Source: CAYYMH01 sp964472785 (GTDB lineage: Bacteria; Zhuqueibacterota; Zhuqueibacteria; Thermofontimicrobiales; Thermofontimicrobiaceae). Taken from it: DNA of 64,000 nucleotides. The position numbers and the translations under genes were made by a program. Positions 34,617 to 43,358 of the stretch are shown piece by piece. The notes under the pieces were generated by a model. That model had not been told where the DNA came from and did not search any database. It saw only the letters and a list, made by a program, of their open reading frames with translations. Location: NCBI GenBank assembly GCA_964472785.1, contig CAYYMH010000003.1:62001-126000 (forward strand), written 5' to 3'. Position 1 is the stretch's first letter, and every line of letters begins with the position of its first letter.

Positions 34617-36644
34617 ATGGTGGGTAAAAATAAATATGCGTGCGGATATATCGGTAAAATTTTGATAATTGATTTGAATGAAAAGTCATTCAGAACCGAG
34701 GAACTGGATGCCGAGTTGGCGAAAAAATTTTTCGGCGGTCGCGGGCTTGGTGTTGCCTTTTTGAGCAAACATTTTGTCAGTTTGGAAAAAGAGAAGAAAT
34801 ATGCCAATGCCTTCAAAGAAGTTGATCCGCTCTCCGAAGATAATGTTATCGTGATTTCAACGTCACCGACCACCGGAACGAAGATGCCGACGTCGGGCCG
34901 TCTCCACATGAATTATAAATCGCCGCTGACAGGCGGTTACGGCAGTACAAACGCCGGAGGACGCTGGGCAGTCGATCTCAAACGAACCGGTCACGATGTG
35001 GTGATCATTTTGGGTAAGTCAGCCCATCCCGTTTATCTGATGATCAGCAGCTCAGGGGTAGAATTTATCGATGCAACTCAAACACAGGAACTGGATGCCA
35101 TTGAAACCAGAACACTATTAAAAGAAAAATATTCGCAGCGCACCCAAATCCTATCCATCGGTGACGGCGGGAAAAATTTGTGTCGATTTTCCGCAGTAAT
35201 GAGTGACACGGGAAAGGCACTGGGAAGAGGCGGCGGTGGCGCTGTCTGGGGCGCTAAAAATTTATATGCGATCGGTGTTAATTATGATTCGAAAATTAAG
35301 ATCGATGTTCATGATCCTGATGGATTGGATTTGAAAAATAAAAATGGCGCCATTTACAGGGCCAACATGAAATTGGATATGGGCAAATTTACTAAACGGG
35401 AAGAGTTGTTCGGTGTCCTGGCTTCAATGGGATCGTTGGGAATCCTGGGCATGGTCAACAATTACAAGCAACTGATTCATAATAATATGCAGGATACTGA
35501 TCATAAAACAGAAGACATCGCAAAAATAAATGGAGAGGCGCTTCGATATCATTTCCAGAATGCGAAACCGGGTAAAAAAAGAATAAAGGTTAAAAAAAGT
35601 GGCTGTTACAACTGCCCGATTGTCTGCAAACGTAAAACGACTATTTTAGACCCGAACAATAATGTCATCGAAAAGGGTGAGGGACCGGAATTCGAATCAA
35701 CGACGCTGATGGGCGCAAATTTATCCATTTATGATCTGGTGACGATTGCGGAAGCCAATAATCTGGCAAACCACTACGGACTCGATACCATCTCGTTGGG
35801 TTCGACAATCGCCGCTTTTTTTGAGCTGAACACCATCATCAAAAATAAAAAAGAAAAACTTAATCCTTTAGAAGAAAAATTTTTAGCTGATACCAAAGAA
35901 TATGTTGAAGAATATGGTGAACCCGGCTTCGGACGAAGTAATCAGTTGATTCCATTAATCCACTTAATCGGAAAATCGGAGGGCATCGGCGCGTTGCTGA
36001 AACTGGGTTCTTATGAATTTTGCAAGCGATACGGATATGAGAGATTATCGATGAGTGTTAAAAGATTGGAATTACCGGCTTACGATCCGAGAACGTCTTT
36101 CAGTCAAGCGTTATGTTATGAAATGAATAACCGGGGTGGTTGTCATCTTGAAGGCGGCTACACTGCACCGCATGCCTATTGCGCCGGCTACGGAGAATGG
36201 CCTTCACATCGCGTGGAAGGTACACCGCTAATTTCCAAAAACGCAACCTTGACCAATACCAGCCTGGATATTATCGGCGTCTGTGCCTACAGTTCTTTTT
36301 CATTAGGACTTGATGAATATGCAGAATTGGTCAACGCTGTTACCGGTCTGGAATATAATTCCGGAAATTTAAAAGAAATTGCAGTGAGAACAGTGACGCT
36401 TGAGAGAATGTTTAATAATTTGTGTGGAATAACCAGTGCAGACGACTGGTTGCCGGAAAGATTTTACACTGATAAAATTTATACCAGGGATGGTGAGTTT
36501 AAGTGCAATAAAGAAGATTTCCGAAAAATGCACATTGAATATTACAACTCGTTTGGATGGGACAATGATGGAATTCCCACTGAAAAGACCATTAAAAAAT
36601 TAGGCTTATCAGATATTATTTTTGAATTTAAAAAACGAATCTAA
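34617..36644 (+). CDS. aldehyde:ferredoxin oxidoreductase (tungsten AOR family)
   Basis: A 675-residue AOR-family protein. The N-terminal domain has KILIIDLNEKSF and FFGGRGLGVAFL. The [4Fe-4S] motif is SGCYNCPIVCKR (C-x2-C-x3-C), with a later cysteine in FNNLCGIT as likely fourth ligand. Such enzymes bind a tungsten or molybdenum bis-pterin and oxidise aldehydes to acids with ferredoxin. Position between rhamnose isomerase and the aldolase suggests oxidation of the L-lactaldehyde released by rhamnulose-1-phosphate cleavage, in place of an NAD-dependent enzyme or a propanediol route. Substrate is an inference. No tungstate uptake gene is in the window. Confidence 0.88.
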   Translation: MVGKNKYACGYIGKILIIDLNEKSFRTEELDAELAKKFFGGRGLGVAFLSKHFVSLEKEKKYANAFKEVDPLSEDNVIVISTSPTTGTKMPTSGRLHMNYKSPLTGGYGSTNAGGRWAVDLKRTGHDVVIILGKSAHPVYLMISSSGVEFIDATQTQELDAIETRTLLKEKYSQRTQILSIGDGGKNLCRFSAVMSDTGKALGRGGGGAVWGAKNLYAIGVNYDSKIKIDVHDPDGLDLKNKNGAIYRANMKLDMGKFTKREELFGVLASMGSLGILGMVNNYKQLIHNNMQDTDHKTEDIAKINGEALRYHFQNAKPGKKRIKVKKSGCYNCPIVCKRKTTILDPNNNVIEKGEGPEFESTTLMGANLSIYDLVTIAEANNLANHYGLDTISLGSTIAAFFELNTIIKNKKEKLNPLEEKFLADTKEYVEEYGEPGFGRSNQLIPLIHLIGKSEGIGALLKLGSYEFCKRYGYERLSMSVKRLELPAYDPRTSFSQALCYEMNNRGGCHLEGGYTAPHAYCAGYGEWPSHRVEGTPLISKNATLTNTSLDIIGVCAYSSFSLGLDEYAELVNAVTGLEYNSGNLKEIAVRTVTLERMFNNLCGITSADDWLPERFYTDKIYTRDGEFKCNKEDFRKMHIEYYNSFGWDNDGIPTEKTIKKLGLSDIIFEFKKRI

Positions 36645-36654
36645 TTGCAATTCA

Positions 36655-36868
36655 GCCACAATGTCTCGAAGTTTCCAAGAAAAATGAGGATAAATTATAA
36701 TGTATTTTACCATTTTATTAAAATGAAGTTATCGCTCTTTCCAAAGAAAAATTAAAAGCTCAAGTTTTTTCGAGTTAAGGGAGTTTAAGAATTATTTAAA
36801 AAATAATAACGTAAAAAATATTAAAACAATAGAAATTTATTCCTTTGTGTCTTGGTGTCTTTGTGGCA
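36655..36868. repeat. MITE-like inverted-repeat element
   Basis: The left arm at 36655-36680 (GCCACAATGTCTCGAAGTTT) and right arm at 36842-36868 (CTTTGTGTCTTGGTGTCTTT, then GTGGC) are degenerate inverted copies enclosing about 160 AT-rich bases with no gene. The element occupies nearly all of the 36645-36900 gap. Confidence 0.55.
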
Positions 36869-36900
36869 AAAAAGATTTGAATAATTACCGAATTTAGAAA

Positions 36901-38304
36901 ATGAATAAAAAATTAGACATGATTTTTAAGCGAATGTATGCTGTGGGCGCAGCCATTGGTGCTGTGAATGGTAATAATACGCACAGCGGAAATATTTCAA
37001 TTCGTGATCCTGAAGATGATGACTTGTTTTATATTTCCGCCAGTGGTTCGCAGACCGGAGCGTTGGTGCCGACAGATTTAACACCGTTAAGATTTAGCCA
37101 TGTGTGCTGGGGAGATGGCAGAGCGTCAACAGAATCGGTCATTCACCGAAAAATCCTTCAACTGCCGAAAATAAAAGCAGCCATGCATTGCCATTTTCTG
37201 AACATGTCGTTTCTATCATTTGATTCAAAAGACGACCAGATGTTTTTGAGATTTCTCGGCACTGATGAAAAAGGGCGGGAGGAATTCGCCTTTCTGCCGG
37301 TGGATTTTTTCGGTGTCTACGTTGTTGGAGAAGTAAAAGTTGGCAGCTATTTTCAGCCGGTGGGTTCAGTGGAGATGGAAGAACGGGTGCCGAAATATTT
37401 GAAGGAAAATTGGGTGACTATTGTCAGGGGACACGGACCGTTCGTCAAGGGGACATCGGTGGAAGATGCGTTGTACCGAGTCAGTGTACTTGAATCCAGC
37501 GCAAAGCTGATGCTTGCGTTGAAACGAAGGGGCGTAAATGTCGTTGAGCTTCAAAATAGAATTTTGGAATCCGGACTTGAAAATTTTTTCCCGGCAAAGC
37601 CGCATTTTAATAAATTGGAAAAAAATTCAATCTGCGAAGTAACAGATAAAACGATCATCGATGATTTTCGGCAACGAATGACGTTTAATTACAACAGAGA
37701 GCTCTGTGCTTACGGAGCCGGATCGATGAGCCAGAAAATTTCCTCAACTCAAATGATTTTTTCACCAATGGCTGCCTGTCCGGAAGTATTGGACTTTCCG
37801 TTATTCAGAGTGGATTTAACAGAGAAAGAAACTGACACTCCGGACGAGAAACTGCATAAACTGATTTACCAACACACCCATCTCAATACGTGCATGATTA
37901 CCACAAATCCGCTGGCGACTGCGGAAGGTATGGCTGTGCTGGCAGATAAATTTGGTGAAAAGTCTCTGTTGGGAGTCGCTGATAATATTTCCTATTCTTT
38001 ATCTGCCCATCCGGTCATCAAACCCATCGATGCGGAAGCGATTTATTTGAATCCCCGAGTCGGTCTGGTGGATATTTCCCAGTTGCACTGTTTTAATGCT
38101 GAAAATCCAATTTTAAATATGTTGAGATGGCACAAAGGATGTTGTGTTGTTGCGGGATACGGCGTGATTTCAGCCGGTGAGAAAACGCTGGAACAATGCG
38201 CGCATAATGTCTCCTCTGTCGAACGTATTGCTCAATTTCGTCAGGAAGTGGATTTGAATCACCGATTGTTGGGCGGACCAACGGTTGAATCTTATGAGCC
38301 GTAA
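36901..38304 (+). CDS. tandem class II aldolase/adducin-domain protein
   Basis: A 467-residue protein made of two class II aldolase domains. The first (about 1-215) has GNISIRDP, the zinc motif MHCHF (H-x-H) and RGHGPFVKG (third His), so it can be catalytic. The second (about 255-460) keeps the fold pattern (LCAYGAGSMSQKIS, VVAGYGVISAG) but the H-x-H position reads TTNP and the GHG position reads GYG, so the metal ligands are gone. By context it is the rhamnulose-1-phosphate aldolase that yields DHAP and lactaldehyde. No ordinary RhaD (about 270 residues) is present nearby. Confidence 0.72.
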   Translation: MNKKLDMIFKRMYAVGAAIGAVNGNNTHSGNISIRDPEDDDLFYISASGSQTGALVPTDLTPLRFSHVCWGDGRASTESVIHRKILQLPKIKAAMHCHFLNMSFLSFDSKDDQMFLRFLGTDEKGREEFAFLPVDFFGVYVVGEVKVGSYFQPVGSVEMEERVPKYLKENWVTIVRGHGPFVKGTSVEDALYRVSVLESSAKLMLALKRRGVNVVELQNRILESGLENFFPAKPHFNKLEKNSICEVTDKTIIDDFRQRMTFNYNRELCAYGAGSMSQKISSTQMIFSPMAACPEVLDFPLFRVDLTEKETDTPDEKLHKLIYQHTHLNTCMITTNPLATAEGMAVLADKFGEKSLLGVADNISYSLSAHPVIKPIDAEAIYLNPRVGLVDISQLHCFNAENPILNMLRWHKGCCVVAGYGVISAGEKTLEQCAHNVSSVERIAQFRQEVDLNHRLLGGPTVESYEP

Positions 38305-38331
38305 TTTAAATTATTTTCAGAAGCGGAGCAA

Positions 38332-39603
38332 ATGATGCAAATCGAATTAGCTTATGGAAAAAATGGGCTCACCATTGAACTGGATGATCAGTGGGATATT
38401 ACGGTACTGGAGCCGGAAAATGTACCCGGTCTGAAATATCCGTTGCAAGCCGTCAAACAGTCGCTCCGACAACCATTTCAGGCTGTTCCTTTGAAGGAAT
38501 TGGTTTCAAAGGATAAAACAATTGGCATTATTTTTAACGATATCACACGGGCAACACCCAATCATATTATCCTGCCGGCTATCTTGGATGAAATTAACCA
38601 TATACCCAAAGAGAATATTACTTTTTTTAACGCCCTCGGTACGCATCGAAAAAATACAGTGCAAGAACTCGAATCGATGATTCCGAAAGAAATTGTTGAT
38701 AACTATCGGATCATCCAAAACGATTGTTTAGACAAACAAACCCAGGTTCGTATTGGTAAAACTTCTGCAGGAAATGATATTTATATCAACAAATTATTGA
38801 TGGCATGCGATGTGAAAATTCTGACCGGTTTTATCGAACCCCATTTTTTTGCCGGATTTTCCGGCGGCGGAAAAGCAATTATGCCGGGCATGGCAGGATT
38901 GGAAACAATTTTGAGAAATCATGGCGCCTCAATGATCGACGATCCCAATTCAATATGGGGAGAGATTGACAAAAATCCGATTCAGCAGGAAATCAGAGAG
39001 GCTGCAAAACAAGCCGGTGCAGATTTTATTGTCAATGTGACGATGAACAGAGATCACGAAATCACCGCGGTTTTTGCCGGTGATTTGGAAGCAGCACACG
39101 ATGCGGGGTGCGATTTTGCGAAACAGAGTGCCATGAAGGCTGTTGATGAGCCGTTCGATATTGTGCTGACCACAAATTCCGGTTATCCGCTGGATCAGAA
39201 TTTATACCAATCCGTCAAAGGAATGAGCGCAGCGGCAAAGGTTTTAAAACAGGGTGGAGCGATTATTATCGCCAGCGAATGCAGCGATGGTATTCCGGAT
39301 CACGGATTGTACAAACAACTGTTATTAAACGCAAACAGCCCGGATGAAATATTAGAGACTGTGCGTCAGCCAGATTTTTTAAAGCAGGACCAATGGCAAA
39401 TACAAAAACAGGCGTTGATCCAGAAAAAAACAGATGTCCATATTTATACCGATAATCTATCCCCTTCCTTGATAAAATCATTATTGCTCGAGCCATGTAC
39501 AGACATAAAAGAGACCATTGGCATTTTATTAGAAAAATATCAAACGTTTTCAAAAATAGGTGTTCTTCCTCAAGGTCCGCTGACAATTCCATACATCAGG
39601 TAA
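38332..39603 (+). CDS. LarA-family protein (nickel-pincer lactate racemase-like)
   Basis: A 423-residue protein of the LarA/DUF2088 family. FNALGTHRKNT carries the conserved H (GTHR), EPHFFAGFSGGGKAIMPG carries the metal His and the pincer-cofactor lysine, and TTNSGYPLDQNLYQSVKG is the C-terminal domain signature. LarA epimerises alpha-hydroxy acids using the nickel-pincer nucleotide. After the AOR it could racemise lactate or another hydroxy acid from deoxysugars. Cofactor genes larB, larC and larE are not in the window, so activity depends on genes elsewhere. The start ATG 38332 has GGAG upstream. Confidence 0.85.
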   Translation: MMQIELAYGKNGLTIELDDQWDITVLEPENVPGLKYPLQAVKQSLRQPFQAVPLKELVSKDKTIGIIFNDITRATPNHIILPAILDEINHIPKENITFFNALGTHRKNTVQELESMIPKEIVDNYRIIQNDCLDKQTQVRIGKTSAGNDIYINKLLMACDVKILTGFIEPHFFAGFSGGGKAIMPGMAGLETILRNHGASMIDDPNSIWGEIDKNPIQQEIREAAKQAGADFIVNVTMNRDHEITAVFAGDLEAAHDAGCDFAKQSAMKAVDEPFDIVLTTNSGYPLDQNLYQSVKGMSAAAKVLKQGGAIIIASECSDGIPDHGLYKQLLLNANSPDEILETVRQPDFLKQDQWQIQKQALIQKKTDVHIYTDNLSPSLIKSLLLEPCTDIKETIGILLEKYQTFSKIGVLPQGPLTIPYIR

Positions 39604-39761
39604 ACTAAAAAAGAAACAGTTGGATACTTTGACTATTCAAAAGAATTGATGGAACGTGAATTTAGATCTTATTTCGAATGTTCTAACAAGAAGGTTGATT
39701 TTTTCAATTACAATCTTTATATTTATTGACAAAATTGATTAATACGTATTTGGGAGGCATC

Positions 39762-41153
39762 ATGAAAAAAAATATGACATTATTATTGTTGATGACAGTG
39801 ATGATCATCATTCTGGGATGCGGCGAGCAAACCGAACCCTGGCAGTCCCTTTTCAACGGCGAAGATTTGACCGGCTGGAAAAAACTGAACGGAAATGCCG
39901 AATTTAGAATTGAAGACAACACAATCATCGGAATTGCGAAATTGAAGACGCCCAATACATTTCTGGCAACTGAAAAGACTTACGGTGATTTTATACTGGA
40001 ATATGAAGCTTGGGTAGATAACAGGCTAAATTCAGGGGTGCAAATCAGAAGTTTAAGTACTCCTGACTACAGAGATGGCAGGGTGCATGGCTATCAAGTG
40101 GAATTGGATCCGTCCGAACGCGCCTGGTCAGGAGGAATTTACGATGAAGCACGGCGTGGCTGGCTTTATCATCTGGAATATAATCCCGAGGCCAAGCAGG
40201 CGTTTAGACACGAACAGTGGAATCAATTTCGAGTTGAGGCAATTGGAAACCATATCCGGGTTTGGTTAAATGGCGTACAAACGGCTGACTTAATTGACGA
40301 TATGACTGCAGAAGGTTTTATAGCTCTTCAAGTTCACAGCATTCACGATCCATCATTGGTAGGAGCGACGGTTAAATTCAGAGATATTAAAATCATCAAC
40401 GAAAATGTCGCTGAGTATGCAACACCCGTGAATGAAAATATCCCCCAAGTCAGTTATCTCGATAATCAATTGACCGAGCGGGAGCAGAAAGACGGATGGA
40501 AATTACTCTGGGACGGCGAAACCACAGCTGGTTGGCGAGGTGCCAGATTGGAAACCTTTCCGGCAAAAGGGTGGAGTATCGAAAACGGCGTTTTAAAAGT
40601 ATACAAAAGCGGCGGTGCGGAATCGGCTCATGGTGGTGATATTGTGACAACTGAAAAATTTGGTAATTTTATCCTGGAGCTCGATTTCAAATATACCAAA
40701 GGTGCCAACAGCGGCATAAAATACTTTGTTGATCCGGATTTGAATAAAGGTCCCGGTTCAGCGATCGGATGTGAATACCAAATTCTGGATGATGATGTTC
40801 ATCCGGATGCAAAAATGGGAGTGAACGGAAACCGAACTCTGGCGTCACTTTATGATTTGATAAAAGCAGATGCCCTCTTTTTTACACCGACGGAAAATAC
40901 GCCTAAAAGAGTGAATAAATACGCTTGGAACCGCGCGAAGATCGTTTCGGATAACGGTTACGTTGCCCATTATCTGAACGGAATTAAAGTTGTCGAATAT
41001 GAACGGTTTACCCAAATGTGGCGGGCGCTGGTCGCTTACAGTAAATATAAGGATTGGCCTAATTTCGGAGAGCTGCCTAAGGGTAATATTCTACTTCAGG
41101 ATCATGGCGATGAAGTGCATTTTAAAAATATCAAAATTAAGGTATTGGATTGA
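39762..41153 (+). CDS. double-DUF1080 lipoprotein (3-keto-glycoside hydrolase-like)
   Basis: A protein of about 463 residues with a lipoprotein signal (lipobox IILGC near residue 22). Two DUF1080 (3-keto-disaccharide hydrolase, lectin-like jelly-roll) domains follow: one from WQSLFNGEDLTGWKKL, with GVQIRS and VHGYQVELDP, and a second from WKLLWDGETTAGWRG, with NSGIKYFV and IGCEYQILDD. DUF1080 proteins cleave glycosides that were first oxidised at C3. The neighbours are three Tat-exported Gfo/Idh oxidoreductases, which fits. GGGAGG precedes ATG 39762; the longer frame from 39726 is not supported. Confidence 0.82.
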   Translation: MKKNMTLLLLMTVMIIILGCGEQTEPWQSLFNGEDLTGWKKLNGNAEFRIEDNTIIGIAKLKTPNTFLATEKTYGDFILEYEAWVDNRLNSGVQIRSLSTPDYRDGRVHGYQVELDPSERAWSGGIYDEARRGWLYHLEYNPEAKQAFRHEQWNQFRVEAIGNHIRVWLNGVQTADLIDDMTAEGFIALQVHSIHDPSLVGATVKFRDIKIINENVAEYATPVNENIPQVSYLDNQLTEREQKDGWKLLWDGETTAGWRGARLETFPAKGWSIENGVLKVYKSGGAESAHGGDIVTTEKFGNFILELDFKYTKGANSGIKYFVDPDLNKGPGSAIGCEYQILDDDVHPDAKMGVNGNRTLASLYDLIKADALFFTPTENTPKRVNKYAWNRAKIVSDNGYVAHYLNGIKVVEYERFTQMWRALVAYSKYKDWPNFGELPKGNILLQDHGDEVHFKNIKIKVLD

Positions 41154-41164
41154 AAAAAGGAGGC

Positions 41165-42499
41165 ATGGATAAAAAAATGAATAGACGAAAGTTTTTGAAA
41201 ACGTCTTCCGTTGTAACAGCCGGGTCTGTTTTAGGAGCGACAGCCTTTTCTGCAAAAAGTTATTCAAACATACTTGGCGCAAATGACAGACTCAATTTTG
41301 CGGTCGCCGGTGTTCGCAGCCGGGGACAAGCGCATGCTGATGCGATGAGACATTGTGAGAATGCCTCGGTGACGCACATTTGTGAAGTGGACAAAAGATA
41401 TGAAGAAGAATTTTCTGCAAAAATAATCGAGCTGTTCGGAAAAGCGCCTAAAGCGATCAAGGATTTCCGAAAATTGGTTGAGGAAAAGGATGTTGATGTT
41501 ATCACCATCGCGACGCCTGAGCACTGGCACGCTCCGATGTCGATCATGGCGCTACAAAATGGGAAACACGTTTACGTGGAGAAACCATGCAGCCATAATC
41601 CGCGCGAAGGAGAATTACTAGTCCAGGCGCAAAAGAAATACGGCAAGTTGGTGCAAATGGGAAATCAGCAGCGGTCATCGACTCATACCATAGAAATCAT
41701 TAAACGGATCAAAGACGGTCTAATTGGGAAGCCGTATTACGGCAAAGCATGGTACAGCAATATGCGGGGTGGAATCGGCGTGGGTAAAGTCGTACCTGTG
41801 CCCGATTATCTGGATTGGGAATTATGGCAGGGTCCGGCGCCGCGAAGGGATTATCGCGATAATGTGCATCCCTACAACTGGCACTGGTTCTGGCATTGGG
41901 GAACAGGTGAGACGCTGAATAACGGCACACACGAGGTGGATATCTGCCGCTGGGCGCTTGGAGTGGATTATCCGAATCGGATAACGGCGAATGGCGGGCG
42001 TTACCATTTTGAAGATGATTGGGAATTTTATGACACATTGAACACCAGTTTTGAATACGACGACAAGATGATTACCTGGGAAGGAAAAAGCTGTAACGCG
42101 CTGAAATACTTCGATCGGGGGAGAGGTTGTACGATTCACGGCACAAATGGATCGGTTTTAATTGACCGTGGCGGATACATCGTATTTGATCTTGGAGGTG
42201 CAATTATCGAAGAATATGTGCCAACTGAAGCTGCCGAAACGTCCGATTTGGTGGGGATGGATACAATGACCATCGACCATTTTAAAAATCTCATTAACGG
42301 AATTCGCAAAGGCGAGAAATTAAATTCGCCTATTGCGGATGGCAACATTTCCGTGACCATGCTTCAGCTTTCCAACATTGCCTGGAAATTTGGACGGGCT
42401 TTAAATATCGATCCGAAAAGTGGACAAATATTGGGTCTCGATGAAGCGATGACGATGTGGGCACGTGAATATGAACCCGGTTGGGAGTTGAAGGTATAA
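41165..42499 (+). CDS. Tat-exported Gfo/Idh/MocA oxidoreductase 1
   Basis: A protein of about 444 residues. A twin-arginine signal (MNRRKFLKTSSVVTAG) precedes the Rossmann start LNFAVAGVRSRGQAHA. EKPCSHNP (conserved EKP) and WHWFWHWGTGETLNNGTHE with H-E-V-D follow, as in exported Gfo/Idh proteins of Bacteroidota-like organisms. GGAGG lies one base before ATG 41165 and 13 bases before ATG 41177, so either may be used; the Tat motif begins at 41177. It likely oxidises or reduces a sugar or glycoside in the periplasm, probably with tightly bound NAD(P). It starts just after the DUF1080 gene stop. Confidence 0.85.
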   Translation: MDKKMNRRKFLKTSSVVTAGSVLGATAFSAKSYSNILGANDRLNFAVAGVRSRGQAHADAMRHCENASVTHICEVDKRYEEEFSAKIIELFGKAPKAIKDFRKLVEEKDVDVITIATPEHWHAPMSIMALQNGKHVYVEKPCSHNPREGELLVQAQKKYGKLVQMGNQQRSSTHTIEIIKRIKDGLIGKPYYGKAWYSNMRGGIGVGKVVPVPDYLDWELWQGPAPRRDYRDNVHPYNWHWFWHWGTGETLNNGTHEVDICRWALGVDYPNRITANGGRYHFEDDWEFYDTLNTSFEYDDKMITWEGKSCNALKYFDRGRGCTIHGTNGSVLIDRGGYIVFDLGGAIIEEYVPTEAAETSDLVGMDTMTIDHFKNLINGIRKGEKLNSPIADGNISVTMLQLSNIAWKFGRALNIDPKSGQILGLDEAMTMWAREYEPGWELKV

Positions 42500-42503
42500 A
42501 ATC

Positions 42504-43358
42504 GTGACAGATTATTTCCATGACAGCTACTTTTCAATGCACACCCGCTTTGAGGTCGTCTGGTGGGGAACTGACAAACAAAAAAGTACTGCAATTTTTA
42601 GTCAGCTCACATCGATATTAGATTGGGTGGAATTGAAATTGAGCTGTCACGACGTGAAAAGCGAATTATTCAGGTTGAACAGATTCGCTGGATCGAAGGA
42701 AATTTTGGTTTCCGATTACCTGTTTCACGTATTGAAAACAGTTGAAACATTTCGGAAGAAAACGTTTGGATGTTTCGATCCCGATTTTTCGAATCCTTTT
42801 TCGGAAAAATCAGAGGCAGAACTTCTGGAATTCGATGAAGATTCAAAAAGTATTCGTTTTAATAATCCCCAAACAAAACTGGATTTAGGCGCTGTTGGTA
42901 AAGGCTTTGCCCTTGAAAAAATTAAGGATGAAATTCTTGACAAAAATCTGGATCACGCATTTACCAGTTTCGGCGAAAGCAGCATTTTAACAAGGGGCAG
43001 GCATCCAAACGGTGATCACTGGCCTTTGGGACTTTGCGACATGTACCAACCAGAACAAAATCTATATTCAGTAAAATTGACCGATCATGCTGTTTCCATC
43101 AGTTCGACGAAGAAGAAAGGTGCCAATGAGAAGTCCGGAGATTTTCACGTGTATAATCCTCATAATGGTCAAATTTTGGAGCAGGATAAAATGATGCTGG
43201 TAAAAGCGAATTCGCCAATCGAAGCGGAGGTGCTATCCACGGCACTGCTGGTTGCTGATACTGATGTTCAACAAAAAATTTTAGCGAATTTTGAGATTGA
43301 TGAAGCAGTACAAATAACTTATCAAAATAAATCACCAAAAATCAGAAGATTGCTATGA
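42504..43358 (+). CDS. divergent ApbE-like FAD:protein FMN transferase
   Basis: A 284-residue protein with the ApbE fold signatures LDLGAVGKGFALEKI (usual DLGGIAKGYA), SFGESSILTRG (usual NIGGD..) and the C-terminal EVLSTALLV (usual DALATAL). The normally conserved H-I-x-D-P-x-T-G segment reads HVYNPHNG, so metal and flavin contacts are altered. There is no signal peptide or lipobox. ApbE proteins attach FMN to Thr/Ser of exported flavoproteins, but no obvious target motif is nearby. GTG 42504 is the start and its end overlaps the next gene by 4 bases. It may act on a sugar-modifying partner or be catalytically changed. Confidence 0.68.
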   Translation: MTDYFHDSYFSMHTRFEVVWWGTDKQKSTAIFSQLTSILDWVELKLSCHDVKSELFRLNRFAGSKEILVSDYLFHVLKTVETFRKKTFGCFDPDFSNPFSEKSEAELLEFDEDSKSIRFNNPQTKLDLGAVGKGFALEKIKDEILDKNLDHAFTSFGESSILTRGRHPNGDHWPLGLCDMYQPEQNLYSVKLTDHAVSISSTKKKGANEKSGDFHVYNPHNGQILEQDKMMLVKANSPIEAEVLSTALLVADTDVQQKILANFEIDEAVQITYQNKSPKIRRLL

